Shown: positions 1 to 7,844 of the stretch, piece by piece
Layout: each line of letters begins with the position of its first letter
How positions within the stretch are numbered: position 1 is the stretch's first letter
Source of the DNA: Sphingomonas sp.
GTDB lineage: Bacteria > Pseudomonadota > Alphaproteobacteria > Sphingomonadales > Sphingomonadaceae
NCBI GenBank assembly: GCA_019747165.1
Contig: JAIERC010000255.1
Span: 1 to 11,367, forward strand
Direction: 5' to 3'
DNA: 11,367 nucleotides
Translations under genes and position numbers: made by a program
Notes under the pieces: generated by a model
Seen by the model: the letters and a program-made list of their open reading frames with translations, nothing else
The model's database searches: none
Told to the model about the DNA's origin: nothing

Positions 1-656
1 GTGACGTTGATGTCTATGTCGATTATTCGGGCACGATCTGGACCAACGAGATGAAGCGCAGCGATGTCCCGCCGCGCGCCGCGATCGTGCGGGAAATCAC
101 CACTTGGAGCGAAAAGACGCACGGCATCAACTTATTGGGCAGCCTCGGCTTCGAAAACGCCTATGCCTTTGCAATGCGTGGTGATGAGGCAAAATCACTC
201 GGCATCCGCTCGCTCAGCGATCTTGTCGCCCAGGCGCCCGCGCTCAACTTCGGCTCGGACCTGGAATTTCTCGAACGGCCCGAATGGGCAGCGGTAAAGC
301 GCGCCTATCCACTGCAGTTCAAATCGGCCCAAGCCTATAACCCCACCTTCATGTACCGTGCAATCGAGAGCGGCCGCGCCGATGTCATCTCAGCCTTTTC
401 CTCGGACGGCCGCATCGCCGCGCAGCATCTCGCCGTGCTCAGCGATCCCAAGGGCGCGATCCCCGGCTATGACGCCATCCTGCTGGTCAATCGCGCGCAT
501 GCCAGCGACGATCGCTTCCTCAACGCGATCAAGCCACTGGTCGACCATATCCCGGTCGAGCTGATGCGCGAGGCTAACTACATGGTCGACCGCGACACCG
601 ACAAGAAGAGCCCCGAAGAGGCGGCGACCTGGCTGGAAGCCCGTATCGGCCAATAG
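1..656 (+). CDS. Glycine betaine/choline-type ABC transporter substrate-binding protein (OpuAC family), 5'-truncated
   Basis: Only the C-terminal 217 residues are in the window. The reading frame (first full codon at position 3) is open from the left edge, so the first internal ATG at 51 is not the true start. The opening residues DVDVYVDYSGTIWTNEMKR match the signature around the ligand pocket of OpuAC/ProX-like proteins (YVDY-S/T-GT). Later stretches also fit the family: a two-lobe hinge with FGSDLEF, then YNPTFMYRAIESGRADVISAFSSDG, where the ligand-dependent lobe closes. The family binds quaternary ammonium osmolytes in the periplasm and hands them to an OpuAB-type permease, sometimes fused to it. 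Whether this one is fused to a permease cannot be seen. The exact substrate is inferred from family only. The stop codon TAG at 654-656 is followed by an 88-bp gap before chrA, on the same strand. Confidence 0.85.
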   Translation, partial: DVDVYVDYSGTIWTNEMKRSDVPPRAAIVREITTWSEKTHGINLLGSLGFENAYAFAMRGDEAKSLGIRSLSDLVAQAPALNFGSDLEFLERPEWAAVKRAYPLQFKSAQAYNPTFMYRAIESGRADVISAFSSDGRIAAQHLAVLSDPKGAIPGYDAILLVNRAHASDDRFLNAIKPLVDHIPVELMREANYMVDRDTDKKSPEEAATWLEARIGQ

Positions 657-688
657 CCGCGCTATAAGACGTTTCAATAAGAGCTATT

Positions 689-717
689 TTGACAGGGGCT
701 TTCCGGGCACCGACACT
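689..717 (+). promoter_or_regulatory. Possible sigma-70 promoter for the chromate transporter gene
   Basis: A perfect TTGACA (689-694) is followed by a 17-bp spacer and a weak -10 candidate GACACT (712-717, three of six consensus bases). Transcription would start about 20 nt before the ATG at 745. The weak -10 keeps this tentative. The gene could instead be read from the upstream transporter promoter, as no convincing terminator separates them. Confidence 0.3.
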
Positions 718-744
718 TTCCGGACCGACATTACGGGGCACCGC

Positions 745-1941
745 ATGACGTCCTCTGCCGATGAAGTCGCTGTTCCGCCGATCAGCCTGATCGCACTGTT
801 CCTAAAGTTCCTGCGCTTCGGCGCCCTCGCCTTTGGCGGGCCGGTCGCACAGATCGCGATGATCCGGCAGGCGTTGGTCGACGATGAGCGCTGGATCTCG
901 GTGCCCCGCTTCAACCGGCTGCTGGCGGTGATGCAGGTGCTGCCGGGGCCGGAGGCGCATGAGCTATGCGTGCATCTTGGCATCGTCGCTCGCGGCCGAT
1001 GGGGCGGGCTGCTCGCCGGGCTTGGGTTCATGCTGCCCGGGCTCGTGCTGATGATCGGCTGCGCCTGGGCCTATGCCGCGTTCATTGCCAGGCAGCCGGG
1101 GCTGGCGGGGGTGCTGCTGGGCGTACAGGCCGTGGTCGTCGCCATCATCGTTCGGGCAATCCACCGGATCGGCAGCCACATCCTGATCGATACCAGCCTG
1201 ATCGTCATCGCGGTGATCAGCGCGTTTGCCACCCTGGTCGGCGTGCCATTCTGGATACCATTGGCGATAGGGGGCATCGCTTATGCGCTCGGCCTGCGCC
1301 CGATCGCCTCCGCCGCGCTGGTGTTGGTTGGCATGCTATTGGGGTGGATGGCGAGCGGCAACGGGAACGTCGCGTCCAGCACGGCCCCTCCCAGCGGTGT
1401 GATCCATGCAACCACGATCGCGCTGTTCCTGGCTGGGCTGAAGGGCGGGCTGCTCACCTTTGGCGGCGCCTATACCGCTATCCCTTATGTCCGCGCCGAT
1501 ACCGTGGGGCGGGGCTGGATCAGCGACGGCGTGTTTCTGGACGGGGTGGCCATCGCCGGGGTGCTTCCCGCGCCGCTCGTGATCTTTGGCACCTTTGCTG
1601 GCTACCAGGCCGGTGGGTGGGCCGGGGCGATGGCGCTCACCGCGGGCATGTTCCTGCCCGCCTTTGCGTTTTCGATGCTGTTTTTCGAACGGCTCGAACA
1701 GCTCGTGGAGAACCCGGCGCTGCACCGCTTCCTCGACGGGATCGCCGCTGCCGTTGTCGGCATCATTGTCGCAACCTGCTGGCAACTTGCACTGGCAACA
1801 ATTGGCCGCGCACCGACGCTGTGGCCGGTCGCCCTGCTCTTCGTGGCAGGGCTCGCCGCCGCCTGGCGGTGGAAGAGCCGCTTCGCAACGCCCGTGCTGT
1901 TGGCCTTTGGTGGCGCGGGTGGCTGGCTGCTGGTCGGCTGA
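745..1941 (+). CDS. chrA: Chromate efflux transporter, ChrA (CHR family), two-domain form
   Basis: This 398-residue integral inner-membrane protein has the duplicated CHR domain layout of long-chain ChrA proteins, which expel chromate and sometimes sulfate analogues. The first domain (about residues 15-195) carries the FGGP motif at 30-33 and LPGPE at 66-70, both conserved in the family. The second (about 222-398) repeats the pattern as TFGGAYTAIP from 238 and VLPAPLVIFG from 273. Most of the rest is hydrophobic helices with short glycine-rich turns, consistent with 10-12 membrane segments. Length is normal for the family (about 390-450). The ATG at 745 leaves a short polar leader before the first helix. 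The upstream GGGGC is only a weak ribosome site. No chrB regulator is in the window, so inducibility by chromate cannot be judged. The gene ends 12 bp before the convergent peptidase gene and shares a hairpin with it. Confidence 0.9.
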   Translation: MTSSADEVAVPPISLIALFLKFLRFGALAFGGPVAQIAMIRQALVDDERWISVPRFNRLLAVMQVLPGPEAHELCVHLGIVARGRWGGLLAGLGFMLPGLVLMIGCAWAYAAFIARQPGLAGVLLGVQAVVVAIIVRAIHRIGSHILIDTSLIVIAVISAFATLVGVPFWIPLAIGGIAYALGLRPIASAALVLVGMLLGWMASGNGNVASSTAPPSGVIHATTIALFLAGLKGGLLTFGGAYTAIPYVRADTVGRGWISDGVFLDGVAIAGVLPAPLVIFGTFAGYQAGGWAGAMALTAGMFLPAFAFSMLFFERLEQLVENPALHRFLDGIAAAVVGIIVATCWQLALATIGRAPTLWPVALLFVAGLAAAWRWKSRFATPVLLAFGGAGGWLLVG

Positions 1942-1954
1942 GCCAGCCACCCGC
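1915..1954. terminator. Perfect 14-bp inverted repeat between convergent genes (candidate bidirectional terminator)
   Basis: GCGGGTGGCTGGCT (1915-1928) pairs perfectly with AGCCAGCCACCCGC (1941-1954) across a 12-nt loop. The structure spans the last codons and stop of chrA and the last base of the stop of the permease-peptidase gene, so both transcripts would form it at their 3' ends. Neither strand has a T-run after the stem, so this is not a classical intrinsic terminator. It may act as a U-tract-less terminator or as a 3'-end stabiliser. Confidence 0.55.
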
Positions 1955-4900
1955 TATCCGGTCACCGCCACAACATTATCGTCCGAATTGCGATCGATAT
2001 ATTTGTTATACGGATCAACCCCCGCAAAGGCTGGCTTCTTCTTCGACACGATCGTGATCTTCTGCTCGCCCGACGCCACCGGGCGGCGTTCGATCAGGTC
2101 GACGTCCTTGGCGCTGAACTTGCCGATGCCCGGCCGTGCATCGAACAGGCCGATATCGATTAGGTCGTCCAATCGCGCCTTGGTCTCCTTGCCCTTGCCA
2201 TCAGCGTAGAACTTGTCGCCGATCACGGTCAGCACCGTCTGGTAACGGCCATCGGGCAGTTTAGTGACCTTTGCTTCCTTGGTTTTCAGGTCCCAGATCG
2301 TGATTTTTTCGAACAGATCGCTGATCAACTGGCGCTCGCCGTCATTGCGGGCGAGCGATTTCAGGCCATCGACCAGGTCGAGCGAGCGGGCATAGGGCTG
2401 ACTCTTGAAGCGATATTTGTTAAGCAGTTGAGCGAGCATCGCGTTCATGCGGTCCTCACCCAGCCGGTCCTGCAGCAGGTACATCGCCACAGCGCCCTTG
2501 CGATAGTGAATATAGCCCTGGTTTTCGACGCGTTCGAGCGGCAGCTCCTCGATCGCCTCGCTACCGCGCGAGCGCAGATAGCTGTCGAGCTCATACTTCA
2601 GGAAGCGGCGCATTTTGTCTTCGCCGTACTTGTGCTTCATCACCATCATCGCCGAATATTGCGCCATGGTTTCAACCAGCACGGTGCCGCCCTGCATGTC
2701 CGCCGAAATGATCTGGTGCGCCCAATATTGATGGCCCAGTTCATGCGCGGTCACATAGGTCACATAGTCGATCGCATCCTTGTCGCGGGTGTCGGCGATG
2801 AAACCGATCCGCTCCGAATAGGGCACGGTCCCAGCAAAGGCTTGCGCGAAGGTCGCATAGCCGGGGAATTCGATGATGCGGGCATAGTCGAACTGATAGG
2901 GACCGAAATTCTTGCGGTAATAATCGAGGCTGAGCTTCATCGCGGCCAGCATTGTATCGACATTATAAGCGTGCTTGGCGTCGTAATAGACCGTTGTCGT
3001 CACGCCGCCGGCATCTGCCGACTTTTCGGCATAGGCCGCCGACTGGACCGAGAAGAACGCCAGGATCGGCGCAGTCGCCACGAAATGCGCAGTACGCCGA
3101 CCGCCCGAGGTTACGTCCGACACTTTCTTGCCGGGCGCAATCGGGGTCTGGCCGGCATCGGTCGTCACGGTGATGTCGCTCGTCACCCAATCGGCATTGG
3201 CGATGTAATTGCGCTGCTGCGCTGCGACATCCTCCAGCTTGGCCTTGCGCAGCTCGGCGGGCAGGCCGTATTTGCGGCGTTTGACCCGGTCCTGCAGCAG
3301 CGAATCGCGTGACATGCCGATCACCGGCGCGAAGTCGAACGCATTCAGGAAAGTGCCGTTCTCGACCATGCTGGTGTCGTCGCCTTGCGCTCGGAAGCCA
3401 TGCTGCCAACGCTCGGTCTTGAAGGTCAGCGCTGCTGTCGCCCCCGGTGCAAGCGGCTTGGCAAAGCGATAGATGCGATAGCGGTTTTCGGTATCGTTCA
3501 TCGCCAGCGTCGCGCCGGGCACCTGAACGTCAATAATCTTGATGTTGCGATCACCGAAGCGGACATGCAGGTCGCTGATCGGCGCATCGGTATCGTTGAA
3601 CAGCGCGTAACGCCCCGTCGCCTCCATTCGCTTCTGCGCGGGGTAGAGATCGACGTTGAACTTGATGTCGGTCGTCGATGGCTGCTTCAGCTTTTCATAT
3701 TTCAGATATCTCTTTTCGTAATTCGCCTGCGCCTTTTCCAGGTCGTCGCGGGTCACATAGTCGTTCAAAATGTTCATATTGTAGAAGATGAACGCACCCG
3801 ACGCCGCCGCCGTGACCACGCCGACCCCGGCGATCAGGCCGGGCACGCCCATCAACCGGCTGGGCACGCGCCGCAGCCGTGCCGATAGCGACACCGCCGT
3901 CCCACGCCGCCACAGCAGATGCGCGAGCACCGCCAGGATCAGCGCAATCGCGCCCCAATAAAGCCTGAGCCACCAGCCCGTCGCCCCGCCGACATTGTCG
4001 CCGTTCATGTCCGACAGCCGGATATTGCCCGTGCTGCCATAGGTATAGAGCGGATGTTCGAAGCCGATATTGCTGAGCGTGATCGTGGCGACGAGATAGA
4101 CGACCATGATCGCCCAACCGACATATTTATTGGGGCTGAGCGCCTGGACGAAGATCGCCAGCACCGCCAGCAGAATCATGTCAACGGTATTGGGCACGAT
4201 GTACCAGGCGAAATATTGACCAAGTGCCAGGTCGGTCTGGCCGCGGCCGAGCTGGATCAGGATTGCGGCAACCATCGAGATGATCAGGGTCGCGAACAAC
4301 ACCCCCGAAACGGCCAGCGTTTTTGGCACCAGATAGGCCCAATTGGGCAGCGACGTCGCATCAATGATCTCGTGCATCTTGCGATCGCGGTCGCGCCAGA
4401 CCAGCTCGCCCGAATAATAGATTGCGATGATGACGGGGATGATGCCGAAGGTGCCGAACAGCAGCTGGATGACCGCAAAGGTCAGCGGTCGCGCGGGCGT
4501 GCCGTAAATCTCATTGGCGAAAAACAGGCCGCCACCCGCATTGAACAGCCCGACCAGCATCAGCACGAAAAATGCCGGGCTTTTGAACACCTGCGCCATT
4601 TCGAAGCGGATGCGGGCCATCATTCGCGCGCCTGCGGCCGCATCGGGCCGGGTCGCGGGCAGCGTATCGACCAACAGCGGCGAAGTCGCGGCGAGCTTTG
4701 CCTCGCGCTTGGCCAGCTGCTTCAGCTTGCGCTTCGACACGCCGCGCTCAGCAAAGCTGAACCGGGCATAAGCGAGGGCCAAGGCCGCCACCGAAACCGC
4801 CAGCCAGATCAGTCGATTGACGATCAGCATCCCGGTCAGCGGTGGGGTCAATGTATTCGATTCAGCGGCGGTCCAATACCGCGTGACGGTCGAAAACGCG

Positions 4901-5541
4901 CCGATGCCGAACGGCTCGACATAGCCCGCCCATTCGCGAAAATTCGGCTGAGTGCGGATCACGCTGTTGAAGACGATGTAGATGACCAGGAAAACAACGA
5001 CGCCGAGATAGGAATACATCATCGACCGCGTCATCGTCGCGACCGCAAAGAAGATCGACGAGGTCAGGATGACATTGGGCAGCGCCATAATGAAATAGGC
5101 AAAGGCATAATCCGCCAGCCGGTTCGGCCCGAGCGTTTCCGAATCAACCCAGGGCATGAACGATCCCACCCACATCGCCAGCGGTACCGCCAGAAAGGCA
5201 ATGCATGCCGCCAGGGTCGCGCCAACAAAGCGGGCGAGCAGATAATCGAATTTCGTCACGCGCGTTGATTTGACCATCGGCCCAAAGCCGCTTTCGTCAT
5301 CGCGGACGATCACATTGGCGACGAACGCGGTCGTCACGAACATGAAGAAGATCGACATGATCAGATGCGTCTGTGTGATCGCAAACGGGCTATTCTTATG
5401 GACGTTGCCGCCACTGCCGATGCTGATCTGTTCGACCGTGGCCGCGCCGAACACGAGCAGGAAGAACAGGATCGAGACGACCCAGAAGACGGGATTGCGG
5501 AACTGATAACGCAGCTCGAACGCGGCGATCTTGGCGAACAT
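1954..5541 (-). CDS. ABC-2 type permease fused to a periplasmic M1-family zinc metallopeptidase
   Basis: This 1195-residue protein joins a duplicated ABC-2 membrane domain to an M1 aminopeptidase-like domain. I count about 13 hydrophobic segments: six in residues 18-262, a basic cytoplasmic linker (266-285), six more in 322-545, another basic loop (545-563) and a last helix at 566-588. With the N terminus inside, an odd number of helices puts the peptidase (about 620-1195) in the periplasm, and the basic loops obey the positive-inside rule. The zinc site is HELGH (His933, Glu934, His937) with the third ligand Glu957. The likely catalytic Tyr1013 lies in YRKGA. The substrate-binding GXMEN motif of classical M1 enzymes is replaced by FAGTVPYSE. 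The start ATG at 5541 has the Shine-Dalgarno AAGGGG overlapping the stop of the ATPase gene, implying translational coupling. The permease works with that ATPase. The transported molecule and the peptide substrate are unknown. Confidence 0.9.
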   Translation of the reverse strand: MFAKIAAFELRYQFRNPVFWVVSILFFLLVFGAATVEQISIGSGGNVHKNSPFAITQTHLIMSIFFMFVTTAFVANVIVRDDESGFGPMVKSTRVTKFDYLLARFVGATLAACIAFLAVPLAMWVGSFMPWVDSETLGPNRLADYAFAYFIMALPNVILTSSIFFAVATMTRSMMYSYLGVVVFLVIYIVFNSVIRTQPNFREWAGYVEPFGIGAFSTVTRYWTAAESNTLTPPLTGMLIVNRLIWLAVSVAALALAYARFSFAERGVSKRKLKQLAKREAKLAATSPLLVDTLPATRPDAAAGARMMARIRFEMAQVFKSPAFFVLMLVGLFNAGGGLFFANEIYGTPARPLTFAVIQLLFGTFGIIPVIIAIYYSGELVWRDRDRKMHEIIDATSLPNWAYLVPKTLAVSGVLFATLIISMVAAILIQLGRGQTDLALGQYFAWYIVPNTVDMILLAVLAIFVQALSPNKYVGWAIMVVYLVATITLSNIGFEHPLYTYGSTGNIRLSDMNGDNVGGATGWWLRLYWGAIALILAVLAHLLWRRGTAVSLSARLRRVPSRLMGVPGLIAGVGVVTAAASGAFIFYNMNILNDYVTRDDLEKAQANYEKRYLKYEKLKQPSTTDIKFNVDLYPAQKRMEATGRYALFNDTDAPISDLHVRFGDRNIKIIDVQVPGATLAMNDTENRYRIYRFAKPLAPGATAALTFKTERWQHGFRAQGDDTSMVENGTFLNAFDFAPVIGMSRDSLLQDRVKRRKYGLPAELRKAKLEDVAAQQRNYIANADWVTSDITVTTDAGQTPIAPGKKVSDVTSGGRRTAHFVATAPILAFFSVQSAAYAEKSADAGGVTTTVYYDAKHAYNVDTMLAAMKLSLDYYRKNFGPYQFDYARIIEFPGYATFAQAFAGTVPYSERIGFIADTRDKDAIDYVTYVTAHELGHQYWAHQIISADMQGGTVLVETMAQYSAMMVMKHKYGEDKMRRFLKYELDSYLRSRGSEAIEELPLERVENQGYIHYRKGAVAMYLLQDRLGEDRMNAMLAQLLNKYRFKSQPYARSLDLVDGLKSLARNDGERQLISDLFEKITIWDLKTKEAKVTKLPDGRYQTVLTVIGDKFYADGKGKETKARLDDLIDIGLFDARPGIGKFSAKDVDLIERRPVASGEQKITIVSKKKPAFAGVDPYNKYIDRNSDDNVVAVTG

Positions 5542-5553
5542 CGGTGCGGCCCC

Positions 5554-6447
5554 TTATGCGGCTTGCGCGGTGGGGGCGCGGCGCGAGCGCGCCAGGGTGG
5601 AGAAATAGACATCCTCCAGCCCGCCATCGACGGCGGTGAAGCCGTTGCCGGGGTCATTGTCCGACAGGATGTGGATAATCGTCCGGCCAGCGAACAGCCG
5701 GGTCGAGATCACTTCGTACCGGGCACCATAATCGGCCATTTCGGCCCGCTCGATTGTCCGCGCCCAAACACTGCCGCGCGATTGCGCAATCAGCTCGAGC
5801 GGGGCACCTTCCAGCTGGATCCTGCCCCCCGCCAGCACCGCCATGCGCGGGCAGAGATCAGCGACGTCATCAACGATATGCGTCGACAGGATGATCGCGA
5901 CATTGTCGCCGATTTCCGCCAACAGATTGAGGAAACGGTTGCGCTCCTCGGGGTCGAGCCCGGCGGTCGGCTCGTCGACAATGATCAGCTTGGGGTTGCC
6001 GATCAGCGCCTGGGCGATACCGAAACGCTGGCGCATGCCGCCCGAAAAACCGGCAATGGCCTTTTTGCGGACGTTCCAGAGGTTGGTTTGGTTGAGCAAT
6101 GTCTCAACCGTCTGCTTGCGCTCGCGCGCCGAGGCGACCCCTTTAAGCACCGCCATATGATCAAGCATGTCATAGGCCGACACACGCGGATAGACGCCGA
6201 AATCCTGGGGCAGATAGCCAAGCTGCTGGCGTAGTTTTTCGGGTTCGGCAATCACGTCGATGTCACCGAAACGGATGCTGCCCGATGTCGGCGTTTGCAG
6301 CGTCGCAACGGTGCGCATCAGCGTCGATTTGCCCGCACCATTGGGCCCCAGCAGCCCATACATGCCGGTCGGGATCGACAGGCTTACGTCATCGAGTGCA
6401 CGCGTGCCGTTCGGGTAGACATGGGTCACGTGGCTGAGTTCGAGCAT
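5554..6447 (-). CDS. ABC transporter ATP-binding protein (ABC-2 export type)
   Basis: This 297-residue cytoplasmic ATPase powers the adjacent permease-peptidase. All nucleotide-binding motifs are visible: Walker A GPNGAGKST (34-42), Q-loop Gln81 in LGYLPQ, signature FSGGMRQR (134-141, with Phe and Met in place of the canonical LSGGQ, common in CcmA/multidrug-type exporters), Walker B LIIVDEP (154-160), D-loop GLD (163-165) and switch His190 in STH. About 80 residues after the nucleotide domain form a C-terminal extension typical of this subclass. I chose the ATG at 6447 because MLELSHVTHVYPNG is a normal beginning for the family and a purine-rich AGGGGGAAAAG lies directly before it. The frame is open further upstream, to 6756, but that part overlaps the propeller gene and is a shadow. 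The stop is 12 bp before the permease start. Confidence 0.93.
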   Translation of the reverse strand: MLELSHVTHVYPNGTRALDDVSLSIPTGMYGLLGPNGAGKSTLMRTVATLQTPTSGSIRFGDIDVIAEPEKLRQQLGYLPQDFGVYPRVSAYDMLDHMAVLKGVASARERKQTVETLLNQTNLWNVRKKAIAGFSGGMRQRFGIAQALIGNPKLIIVDEPTAGLDPEERNRFLNLLAEIGDNVAIILSTHIVDDVADLCPRMAVLAGGRIQLEGAPLELIAQSRGSVWARTIERAEMADYGARYEVISTRLFAGRTIIHILSDNDPGNGFTAVDGGLEDVYFSTLARSRRAPTAQAA

Positions 6448-6474
6448 CTTTTCCCCCTCGAGGATTATCACCGC

Positions 6475-6504
6475 ATCATAGTCATACTGTATTATTACAG
6501 TAAA
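6475..6504 (-). promoter_or_regulatory. Promoter for the ABC transporter genes
   Basis: Read on the minus strand, TTTACT (6504-6499, four of six -35 bases) is followed by an 18-bp spacer and TATGAT (6480-6475, five of six -10 bases). Transcription would start about 20 nt before the ATG at 6447. The 65-bp gap between the propeller stop and the ATPase start is AT-rich against its surroundings, which supports a regulatory role. The assignment is by inspection only. Confidence 0.5.
6485..6502. promoter_or_regulatory. Palindromic operator TACTGTA-TTAT-TACAGTA in the ABC promoter
   Basis: This is a perfect inverted repeat of 7 bp with a 4-bp centre. It fills most of the spacer between the predicted -35 and -10 boxes and overlaps the -35, the classical place for a repressor. 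The GT...AC half-sites resemble GntR-family operators, whose YtrA branch often controls ABC exporters. It also resembles a LexA box of gammaproteobacteria, but the CTG-CAG spacing is 8 rather than 10, and alphaproteobacterial LexA uses a different site. The regulator is not in the window. Confidence 0.55.
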
Positions 6505-6512
6505 GCGCAATA

Positions 6513-7610
6513 TTAACGATTCAGCTCCAGCCGCTGAACAGCGGTGCCAATCGCATAAGCGCGCATGCCCTTGGCTGTTTTGACGAAACGGAACTTGTTG
6601 GCCGCTTTGGCAACGGGCGCCGGCGCAAAGCTCTTGCCGCCGTCTTTGGTCTCGAACCCGCCGACACTGGTGCCGACCCAGCCATGCATGGCATCGACAA
6701 AGCCAATGCCAAGCTCGACCGCCGCACCATTGTTGACCAGCGGTACTTCGGCCCATGTCTTGCCGCCATCGGTCGTCTTGACGATATGCTTCTGGGTTGC
6801 CGACTGATCATAGCTCATCACGGTGGCAAAGCCGGTGGTTGCGTCGACGAACGATGCTTTCCAGATCAGCTCGGCCGGGCGGCTGCTTTGATAGACCTTG
6901 GTCCAGCTTTTGCCGCCATCAATGGTGCGCAGGATCAGCGCATTGCCGCTCGCCGCATCGCGGCTGGTGGCGGCGAAGATCAGGCCAGTCTGCTCGTCGA
7001 GGAACTTGATGTCGAGGATCATCCCCGCCGTGTCGCTCAGGTCGGTCGCGGTCCAGGTCGCCCCGCCATCGACCGAACGGATCATGCCCGTCGGCCCGCC
7101 CACCCGGCCGGCAGCAGTGATGATCACGCGCGGCTCGAGCTTGCCCTGATAAATGCGCTTGGTCCGCAAGATATCGATCGCGCAAATGCCGGCGACCTTC
7201 ACCCCGCCAATGTCGATCGGCATCCAGGTCATACCGCCGTCATCGGTGCGATAGAGCGGCGTCGTGTCGGTGACGCCGGGATAATAGTCAGTGCCGACAT
7301 TGCCGATAAATCCAGTCTTGGCATCGACGAAACCGAGCGCGCGGATGAAGGTGCCAGGCTTGCTTGCCACCTTGGTCCAGCTGTCGCCGCCGTCGCTGGT
7401 CGCAAACAGATCGCCCTTGCCCGTGCCATACCAGCCGTGCTGCGCATCAGCGAAGCTGATGTCGTCGCGCTTGCCGGGATAGGCCTCGGTCGGCAGCGTC
7501 TGCCACTCGGTCGCCGCCTTTGGTGCTTCGGCAACCTCAGCAATCGCCGCCCCGGTCGCATAGCCGAGCGCGACGATGATCGCGCCGGTAATCAGTTTCC
7601 CCTTGGTCAT
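6513..7610 (-). CDS. Exported Asp-box (BNR) beta-propeller protein, Ycf48/HCF136-like
   Basis: The 365-residue protein starts with a basic-hydrophobic segment (residues 1-25, MTKGKLITGAIIVALG) that acts as a signal peptide or anchor, so the rest lies in the periplasm or outside. It then carries six Asp-boxes of the form S/T-x-D-G-G-x-x-W/F, at about residues 72, 122, 179, 229, 279 and 321. Five blades also show a preceding F-V/L/A-D-x-x-x/T-G-F/W/L turn, so a propeller of six or seven blades is expected. This architecture is shared by sialidase-like folds and the photosystem II assembly factor Ycf48, but sialidase catalytic residues are not evident. A scaffolding or binding role is more likely than glycosidase activity. 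The start at 7610 has GAAGG upstream and lies 24 bp after the stop of the small membrane protein gene, so the two are probably cotranscribed. The true function is unknown. Confidence 0.8.
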   Translation of the reverse strand: MTKGKLITGAIIVALGYATGAAIAEVAEAPKAATEWQTLPTEAYPGKRDDISFADAQHGWYGTGKGDLFATSDGGDSWTKVASKPGTFIRALGFVDAKTGFIGNVGTDYYPGVTDTTPLYRTDDGGMTWMPIDIGGVKVAGICAIDILRTKRIYQGKLEPRVIITAAGRVGGPTGMIRSVDGGATWTATDLSDTAGMILDIKFLDEQTGLIFAATSRDAASGNALILRTIDGGKSWTKVYQSSRPAELIWKASFVDATTGFATVMSYDQSATQKHIVKTTDGGKTWAEVPLVNNGAAVELGIGFVDAMHGWVGTSVGGFETKDGGKSFAPAPVAKAANKFRFVKTAKGMRAYAIGTAVQRLELNR

Positions 7611-7634
7611 GTCCGCCCTTCTTGAAATAATCGG

Positions 7635-7829
7635 TCAGCCTTTGGCACAGCCCTTGCCGTCGCCCCTGCCTTTGGTCGCAGTCGGGATCAACGCCATCTG
7701 CGAGCCAGCGATCGCAAAAAGGACGATCCCGGTCGTCGCATCATTGCCGATCAGCCAGATGTAGAGACCGATCAGGGTCACGAACCCTGCGGCCATGCCC
7801 AATAGCGTCGCCATCATTCCCGCAGACAT
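7635..7829 (-). CDS. Small two-helix membrane protein, function unknown
   Basis: This 64-residue protein has two hydrophobic segments (about 5-28 and 33-50) joined by a short polar turn with GNDATTG, and a basic glycine-rich tail ending GRGDGKGCAKG. I do not recognise the family. Three things support the gene being real: a good Shine-Dalgarno GGAGG seven bases before the ATG at 7829, a promoter with a perfect -35 box upstream, and tight 24-bp spacing to the propeller gene. A hairpin topology with both ends in the cytoplasm is plausible given the basic tail. Its position as first gene in the unit suggests it works with the propeller protein or with the ABC transporter further downstream, but that is inference from context only. 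Confidence 0.72.
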   Translation of the reverse strand: MSAGMMATLLGMAAGFVTLIGLYIWLIGNDATTGIVLFAIAGSQMALIPTATKGRGDGKGCAKG

Positions 7830-7844
7830 GTCACTGCCTCCATC

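Noticed and set aside
653..665. Small hairpin ATAGC-CGC-GCTAT at the stop of the substrate-binding protein gene
   Set aside because: Five base pairs with no T-run is too weak to call a terminator.
3919..5268. Long plus-strand ORF (449 codons) opposite the permease
   Set aside because: It is rich in Arg, Asp, His and Gln with no domain, as expected for the antisense shadow of a high-GC membrane protein gene.
6485..6502. LexA/SOS box interpretation of the palindrome
   Set aside because: The CTG-CAG spacing is 8 instead of 10, and alphaproteobacterial LexA recognises GTTC/GAAC-type direct repeats, so an SOS role is not supported.
6448..6756. N-terminal extension of the ABC ATPase frame, starting at 6756
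   Set aside because: It overlaps the propeller gene in another frame, resembles no protein, and the family begins at the ATG at 6447, which has its own ribosome site.
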